From positions 19,191 to 83,190 of the forward strand of contig JAVYKX010000004.1 of assembly GCA_038741495.1 (NCBI GenBank): a DNA stretch of 64,000 bases, written 5' to 3'. A model generated the notes under the pieces. That model worked only from the letters and a program-made list of their open reading frames with translations, was not told the DNA's origin and ran no database searches. Both the position numbers and the translations under genes were made by a program. Each line of letters opens with the position of its first letter. The first letter of the stretch is position 1. The stretch comes from Thermofilum sp. GTDB lineage: Archaea > Thermoproteota > Thermoprotei > Thermofilales > Thermofilaceae. Positions 59,388 to 64,000 of the stretch are shown piece by piece.

Positions 59388-60849
59388 GAAGCTTCTCGAA
59401 CTTTCTGAAAGCTTCTCTGTAGACGGCGGTGTTTTCCTCATCGGGCTTCACCTCTAAATCCGGGGTAAATTTCTCTTCAGCTGCTCGCGCAACGTCGGAT
59501 ATGCTGCCAGTGGCTTTCAAAGCCAGGAGGCTTGTCCCCCACAGCGCAGCATCGCCTTTCACGCTAGCCTTCACGGGCACCTCTAGGACATCGGCCATGA
59601 TCTGCAGCCATAGCCTGGACCTCGCGCCGCCTCCCGTAACACGCACTTCGGAGAACTGCAGCCCGTTCTCCCGCAAAGCTTCCGCCACTAGCCTGAGGTT
59701 CAGCATAACTCCCTCCATGAAGGACCTCACAACATGGGACCGTGTATGGTGCTCCTTAAGGCCGAAGAGCACACCTGTAGCGTAGTTGCCGAACGTCGGG
59801 AAGCGTTCCCCACTGATGTAGGGTAAGAACAGGAGCCCGCCTGAGCCGGGCGGCGCTGCCTCGGCCTCTCGCGCGAGGAGGTCGTAGGGGTCAAGTCCAG
59901 TGGTTCTCGCGACCATCCTCTCAACTTGGCCCATGTTGTCTCTGAACCACCTTAAAACCACGCCAGCGCTATTTACTGCTCCTCCAGGCAGCCAGACGCC
60001 GTCGAAAAGGTAGTAGGTTTGAAACCTCATTTCATCGAACCTGTCGACGAGGGGCTCGCTGTGCGCAACGCGAAGCATGGTGCTCGTCGACAGGTGGGAG
60101 CTGGCGACGCCCCGCCCTAGAGCACCCTCCCCCACGGAGACCGCAGCGCCGTCAAACACCCCGAGGACGAGGGGTGTGCTGGATCGCAACCCCAGCTCTC
60201 TTGCCCTGTCAGCTGGGATCTCCCCGACGACCTTCACACTGTCTTCTAGCTCCGGGAGCTTCTCGGCGTCTACTCCTAACTCTTCAAGCAGCTCGTACTC
60301 CCACTCTAGCTTCCGGATGTTGAGGAGCTGCGACCCTGAAGCTGAGCTGCGGTCCATCAACTTCTCGCCCAGCAGGTTGTAGACGATAAACCCCTTAGCG
60401 TCTAGGAATGCTTCAGCTTCCCGGTACGTCTTCTCCTTCCTCTCCCTCAACCAGACAATCTTAGCGAGCTGGTAGATCCCGAGCGGGGGGCATCCCGTCT
60501 TCTCGTAAAGCTCGCGCGGGCTGACCCTCTCGAGTATGCGGCTGACCGCTTCAGCCGGCCGCCTGTCCAGCCAGGTAATTACGCCGGAAAGCGGCGTCCC
60601 GCCTTTACCCAGCGGCACAAGGCCGAAGAGGTACCCTGAAAGAGCTAGTGCTTCAACTTCCTCTACCGCCACCTTGGAGACTACGCTCTTGAACTTATTC
60701 AGGAGGAGCTGTGGATCGTGCTCCGCCGCTCCCGGCTCCGGTCTAGTTAGAGGGATTTCCTCGGAGGCGGACGCAAGTATGCCTCTGTCGAAGTCAACTA
60801 CTGCAGCCTTAATCGTGCTTGTACCGATGTCCACTGCCAGGACGGGCAT
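59347..60849 (-). CDS. FGGY-family sugar kinase
   Basis: The 500-residue kinase has AVDIGTSTIKAAVVDFDRG at the start, SGYLFGLVPLG, TWLDRRP, GVFDGAAVSVGEGAL and GGGARSRLWLQIMADVLEVPVK, all in FGGY order. It could act on xylulose, gluconate or another sugar acid; the sequence does not choose. The gene is followed, in the direction of transcription, by the end of a dehydrogenase gene on the other strand. It is 7 bases downstream of the HTH-10 regulator gene, so the two are one unit. Confidence 0.9.
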   Translation of the reverse strand: MPVLAVDIGTSTIKAAVVDFDRGILASASEEIPLTRPEPGAAEHDPQLLLNKFKSVVSKVAVEEVEALALSGYLFGLVPLGKGGTPLSGVITWLDRRPAEAVSRILERVSPRELYEKTGCPPLGIYQLAKIVWLRERKEKTYREAEAFLDAKGFIVYNLLGEKLMDRSSASGSQLLNIRKLEWEYELLEELGVDAEKLPELEDSVKVVGEIPADRARELGLRSSTPLVLGVFDGAAVSVGEGALGRGVASSHLSTSTMLRVAHSEPLVDRFDEMRFQTYYLFDGVWLPGGAVNSAGVVLRWFRDNMGQVERMVARTTGLDPYDLLAREAEAAPPGSGGLLFLPYISGERFPTFGNYATGVLFGLKEHHTRSHVVRSFMEGVMLNLRLVAEALRENGLQFSEVRVTGGGARSRLWLQIMADVLEVPVKASVKGDAALWGTSLLALKATGSISDVARAAEEKFTPDLEVKPDEENTAVYREAFRKFEKLLSAVKPLFRELSA

Positions 60850-60856
60850 CCCGCGT

Positions 60857-61534
60857 TCACTGAGACCCGTTGCCTAGGATGCTTTCAAGAAGCTTGCGCT
60901 CGCCCCGGCGGAGGTGCTCGCTCAGCGTTACTTTCGAGATTCCCAGCTCTCTGGAGAGCTCCTCGAGCGAGACCCTCCTCGGCCACTCAAAGAAACCTCT
61001 TCTGAGAGCCTCGCTGAGAGCTTTTCTCTGCGGCGGTGTGAGAGAATCTCGCACGAGCTCCACGCTTAGAAGCTGAGACGTCTCCCTGAGGGCTTCCTGG
61101 AAGGTTGCCTTCTCCAGGCTGATGATGACACCGTAGCGCGACAGTGCTTTTTCGAGATCTTCGTAGCTTTCGGAAGTCATGAGGTAAAACCTCCTGAGGC
61201 CCCCGGAGATCACGTAGGGGAAGAAGGTGTGTCTCTCCGACGCGATGGTGTACTCGTAGAAGTCACACATGCTCTTAGTCAGGAGGATAGTGCACGACGA
61301 GCTCTTCTTCTCGAGGATTCTGTAGTCGAGCACCTCTCTCCTCCTAGAGAGTGTCTCCACAATCTTCGGGAATATCTTGCGCGAGTCGAGCAAACCGATC
61401 TTGACTAGCGTGTGCGCTTTGTCTCTCGCTCGAATCACGCTGTGCACCTGAATGCTGGTGCCGGGTAGCTTGCTGACCTCGGCGAGGATGCTTGTCGAAG
61501 GCTTCATGATGATCCTGTACACCTTAGCGGGCAT
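60857..61534 (-). CDS. HTH-10 (Bat-type) transcriptional regulator
   Basis: The protein of about 225 residues ends with an HTH-10 domain (LTPPQRKALSEALRRGFFEWPRRVSLEELSRELGISKVTLSEHLRRGERKLLES), as in halobacterial Bat. Residues about 1-160 form a mixed alpha/beta sensing region. It shares a transcript with the FGGY kinase and probably controls this sugar-acid cluster. ATG 61534 follows a TATA-like gtttatac (about 61563-61570) by about 30 bases, and an inverted repeat brackets that TATA box. The reading from 61561 would include the promoter. Confidence 0.85.
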   Translation of the reverse strand: MPAKVYRIIMKPSTSILAEVSKLPGTSIQVHSVIRARDKAHTLVKIGLLDSRKIFPKIVETLSRRREVLDYRILEKKSSSCTILLTKSMCDFYEYTIASERHTFFPYVISGGLRRFYLMTSESYEDLEKALSRYGVIISLEKATFQEALRETSQLLSVELVRDSLTPPQRKALSEALRRGFFEWPRRVSLEELSRELGISKVTLSEHLRRGERKLLESILGNGSQ

Positions 61535-61554
61535 CACTCCTCTTAGTTCTCCGC

Positions 61555-61577
61555 TACGCAAGTATAAACGTTGCGTA
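61555..61577. promoter_or_regulatory. Inverted repeat enclosing the regulator's TATA box
   Basis: TACGCAA (61555-61561) and TTGCGTA (61571-61577) are perfect 7-bp arms around the 9-base spacer gtataaacg, which holds the minus-strand TATA box. The repeat also lies about 70-90 bases before the divergent aldolase/lyase gene. It is a good candidate operator for the HTH-10 protein, able to block its own promoter. Confidence 0.55.
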
Positions 61578-61644
61578 ACACTTGAAGAGGTACCTAACTT
61601 TTTCGGTGAAATATAGTTAAGAAAGGTCTTCAGGCTAAAAGCAC

Positions 61645-62529
61645 GTGAAGGTAGAACCCCTCTACGGAATCTACCCGCCTCTAATTACCCCGTTTACCGC
61701 GGACGGGCAAGTCGACTTAGAGTCGTTGGCAAGAGTCGTCGAGTTCCTCAACCCATGGGTTCACGGCTACTACATCTGCGGTACTTACGGGCAGGGACCG
61801 CTTATGAGGCCGAGCCAGAGGAAACTAGTAGCCGAAAAAGTCATCGAGTACGCGAAGGAAGGCCACAAAGTGCTGGTCCACGTGGGTGCACCGGACACCT
61901 ACACAGCGGTGGAGCTTGCCCGCCACGCTCAAGACGTGGGGGCGTACGCGGTGGCTAGCGTGCCACCCTACTACTACAAGCACTCTGAGGAGGCAGTGGT
62001 CAAGTTCTTCGAGGAGCTAGCGGGCTCGGTGAGCATTCCTGTCTATGCGTACAACAATCCTCAGCGCGTGGGATACCCTATCACGCCCGAGTTAGCGGCA
62101 AAGCTGAAGCAGGCGGGTGTTGCTGGCGTTAAGGATAGCAGCTTTGACGTGCTCACGTATATCGACTTTAAGCTCGCAGCTGGTGAAGGTTTCGACATCG
62201 TCGTGGGCACAGAGGCGCTCATGCTTCCCACCTTTGTCTTAGGGGCCAGGGCCTTCATACCCGGGATGTCCAACTACCTGCCCGAGCTCGTTTACGAGCT
62301 CTTCAAAGCCCTCGAAAGCGGAGATCTAGAGAAAGCGAGAGCGCTCCAGTTTCGCGTGAACAATGTGAGGAGGAGGCTCCACAAGCTCGGGTCTCCCATT
62401 GTTCTCACATATCTGCTGCTCGAGGTGAGAGGCGTAAGGGCTGGCCTGCCGCGGAAACCATTCCTTCCTATTAGCGGAGAGGCGGCTGTGAAGATCGCTC
62501 AAGAGCTAGAGCCTTTTCTTAAGCGCTGA
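61645..62529 (+). CDS. DapA/NanA-family aldolase or dehydratase
   Basis: The 294-residue protein of the dihydrodipicolinate synthase superfamily has the Schiff-base lysine in AGVKDSS (about residue 164), the catalytic tyrosine in PVYAYNNP, and GTYGQGPLM in place of the usual GTTGE. The active-site Tyr and Lys are present, so it should act on 2-oxo acids such as 2-keto-3-deoxygluconate, 2-keto-3-deoxyarabonate or 2-dehydro-3-deoxygalactonate. The GTG at 61645 follows a TATA-like aaatatagttaag (about 61610-61622). It is divergent from the HTH-10 regulator and precedes an ABC transporter gene. Confidence 0.87.
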   Translation: MKVEPLYGIYPPLITPFTADGQVDLESLARVVEFLNPWVHGYYICGTYGQGPLMRPSQRKLVAEKVIEYAKEGHKVLVHVGAPDTYTAVELARHAQDVGAYAVASVPPYYYKHSEEAVVKFFEELAGSVSIPVYAYNNPQRVGYPITPELAAKLKQAGVAGVKDSSFDVLTYIDFKLAAGEGFDIVVGTEALMLPTFVLGARAFIPGMSNYLPELVYELFKALESGDLEKARALQFRVNNVRRRLHKLGSPIVLTYLLLEVRGVRAGLPRKPFLPISGEAAVKIAQELEPFLKR

Positions 62530-62589
62530 AAACTCAACCTAACTTTGTTAGGAACCAGCTTTATTAACAGCTGGAGGTTCTTATCCTTG

Positions 62590-63987
62590 ATGAGCAAGAA
62601 GATATCGACCCCTCTGGCTATCGTCATAGCCATTGTTGTCATAGCGCTTGTGGGGTTTGCGGCTTGGTACCTAACCCAGCCTCCCGCCGCTCCGCCGACA
62701 ACACCAACCACGCCTACTACACCTACGACTCCTGCAGCTAAACCCAAGCTGGTCATATGGGGTAGGGCTACCTTCACGCCTCCCCAGATGTACTGGGTTG
62801 AGAAGAAGGTTCGGGAGTGGGCGGCTAAGAACAACGTTGATGTCGAGATCACGTGGCTGGCAGTCGCCGACATCGGCAAGAAGCTCATTGCAGCGGTTGA
62901 GGCCGGCAACCCGCCTGACCTAGTCATCAACGGCCACCCCGTTGCCATCTTTGCCGAGAAAGGTCTCCTCGTCCCCATCGACGATGTGATCGAGAAGCTG
63001 AACAAATCCGATATCTATGAGATCAAGCTGAAGATATGCCAGTTCGGCGAACACTACTACTGCATCCCCACGATGTTCGAAGCCACGTGGCTCCACGTCC
63101 GCTGGGATATAGTCGAGAAAGCAGGCGCCCAGGACCTCTTCCCGCTTAAAAGCCTCGACGACTTCTATACAGCTGCTAAGAGGCTGCACCAGGTCGAGCC
63201 TGGAGTTTACGGCATCGGCCTCCCGCTGGGGCTAAACGGCTACGACACCTGGTGGACGTTCCTTCACTTCTGGGGTGGCTACGGCGGCGGTATGCTCTCC
63301 AGCCGCTCTGTGGCCGGGGTGATCATGGATAAGGAGCCTTACCGCTCTGCACTCAAGAAAGCCTTCGAGATCGAGAGGAGGATCTGGCTTGAAGGCCTCA
63401 CACCGCCCGACAGCGACCAGTGGGTTGATGCGTCTAACAACAACGCCTACCTGCAGGGTAAGATCGTGATGACTATGAACCCTGCGAGCATCTGGTATGC
63501 CCTTATGACGCAGAATCCCGCGCTTGCCGCGAAGACGAAGCTTTTCCTGGCTCCTGTATCGGTGGACTGCGGAGACGAGAGCGTGTTTATCTTCAAGGCC
63601 ACTAAGTACCCTGAGCTCGCCAAGGACCTTGTTTACTACCTGTTCGCTGACAAAGAAGACTACAGGAAAGGCTTCTGCGAAGCCTCCGGGCTCTATGCGC
63701 TACCTATATTCAAGAGCCAGATGCAGGTGATCTCTAAAGATTGGAAGGCCGGCAAGTATCCCGCTTTCGGCGAAGACCCAGCGGCAGCTATCGAGAAGAT
63801 CAAGTTCATGGAGACGGCGGCGTTCCCGCTCGGCGAGAGGACAAGCCCGAGCGAGACTTTCAGGGAGGGCTTCATCTGGAACGAGATGATACAGCGAGTA
63901 GTGATCAAAGGAGAAGACCCGGACAAGGTAATAGACGAGTACGCAGCCAAGCTGCGAGAGGAAGTCAGGAGAGTTTACGGCGGATAA
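62590..63987 (+). CDS. ABC transporter extracellular solute-binding protein
   Basis: This 465-residue protein has a short basic start (MSKKIST), one membrane segment (about 8-27), a Thr/Pro-rich linker (about 31-48) and a periplasmic-binding domain of the carbohydrate (family 1) type beginning KLVIWGRATF. This anchor-plus-linker layout is typical of archaeal sugar receptors. ATG 62590 is preferred because the TATA element ctttattaac (about 62562-62571) lies about 25 bases upstream. Genes for the permeases and ATPase presumably follow beyond the window. Confidence 0.9.
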   Translation: MSKKISTPLAIVIAIVVIALVGFAAWYLTQPPAAPPTTPTTPTTPTTPAAKPKLVIWGRATFTPPQMYWVEKKVREWAAKNNVDVEITWLAVADIGKKLIAAVEAGNPPDLVINGHPVAIFAEKGLLVPIDDVIEKLNKSDIYEIKLKICQFGEHYYCIPTMFEATWLHVRWDIVEKAGAQDLFPLKSLDDFYTAAKRLHQVEPGVYGIGLPLGLNGYDTWWTFLHFWGGYGGGMLSSRSVAGVIMDKEPYRSALKKAFEIERRIWLEGLTPPDSDQWVDASNNNAYLQGKIVMTMNPASIWYALMTQNPALAAKTKLFLAPVSVDCGDESVFIFKATKYPELAKDLVYYLFADKEDYRKGFCEASGLYALPIFKSQMQVISKDWKAGKYPAFGEDPAAAIEKIKFMETAAFPLGERTSPSETFREGFIWNEMIQRVVIKGEDPDKVIDEYAAKLREEVRRVYGG

Positions 63988-63989
63988 AG

Positions 63990-63998
63990 GGAGGTGAC
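63990..63998 (+). promoter_or_regulatory. Shine-Dalgarno sequence of the next gene
   Basis: The sequence gggaggtga at the right edge, just after the stop of the solute-binding gene, is an almost ideal ribosome-binding site. It implies that another gene, most likely an ABC permease, starts right after the window and belongs to the same operon. Confidence 0.55.
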
Positions 63999-64000
63999 TC

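Noticed and set aside
1..64000. tRNA, rRNA and CRISPR arrays
   Set aside because: Intergenic regions were read for T-loop sequences, rRNA signatures and regularly spaced repeats; none was found. The only regular repeats are the in-frame coiled-coil units.

Overview
The window is GC-rich, densely packed archaeal DNA. Most first genes of transcription units carry an archaeal TATA box about 22-30 bases before the ATG or GTG, which is the layout of leaderless transcripts. Inner genes often overlap their neighbours by 1-4 bases, and GTG starts are common. The gene families (coiled-coil DUF3782-type protein, VapBC, TnpB without TnpA, TatC, HTH-10 regulator, AbrB-PhoU protein, membrane-anchored winged-helix regulator, translin, solute-binding lipoprotein-like protein with a Thr/Pro linker) suggest a thermophilic member of the Thermoproteota, perhaps Thermofilum-like. 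That placement is an inference from gene content. I see no rRNA, tRNA or CRISPR array.

Layout. 1-3.5 kb: a small hypothetical gene, a VapBC toxin-antitoxin pair, an intergenic cluster of ATAAC-N3-GTTAT palindromes, a repeat-rich coiled-coil protein and apparently decayed DNA. 3.5-5.4 kb: a corrinoid protein with a uroporphyrinogen-decarboxylase-type methyltransferase. 5.5-8.6 kb: a winged-helix regulator, hypD and a membrane zincin. 8.6-10.3 kb: a solitary TnpB gene with a strongly structured 3' region. 10.6-21.6 kb: the centrepiece, corQ-corR regulators followed by cooF-cooS-cooC-cooT and a seven-subunit membrane-bound [NiFe] hydrogenase. This is a complete-looking CO-to-H2 energy-conserving locus. 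21.6-30 kb: translin, an alcohol dehydrogenase, UDP-glucose 4-epimerase, a CPBP protease, an ABC exporter, a PHP hydrolase and an amino-acid permease. 30-45 kb: sugar uptake and galactoside use (two MFS carriers, beta-glycosidase, galT, galK, alpha-galactosidase), plus PhoU-like, DedA, TatC and membrane regulator genes. 45-49.3 kb: a glycerol operon in which glycerol kinase and a GlpA-type dehydrogenase are joined to succinate-dehydrogenase-type iron-sulfur and membrane-anchor subunits. 49.6-57.5 kb: thioredoxin, two HAD phosphatases, a flavin reductase, an ABC-2 transporter, an MFS carrier, a LysO-like exporter and a NifX-like protein. 57.5-64 kb: a probable sugar-acid catabolic cluster (HpaI aldolase, D-2-hydroxyacid dehydrogenase, FGGY kinase, HTH-10 regulator, DapA-family aldolase/lyase, ABC solute-binding protein), running off the right edge.

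How it fits together. CO would be oxidised by CooS, with CooC and CooT supplying nickel. Electrons would pass through CooF to the membrane hydrogenase, making H2 and an ion gradient, and HypD would help build the NiFe centre. CorQ (V4R domain) and CorR (C-terminal helix-turn-helix) probably sense CO and act on an inverted repeat overlapping the cooF promoter. Sugars, glycerol and sugar acids provide carbon and electrons under other conditions. The most unusual points are the radical-SAM-like CX3CX2C motif in CorR, the hybrid GlpA/SdhBCD complex, the methyltransferase lacking the expected zinc site, and the structured RNA candidate behind tnpB.
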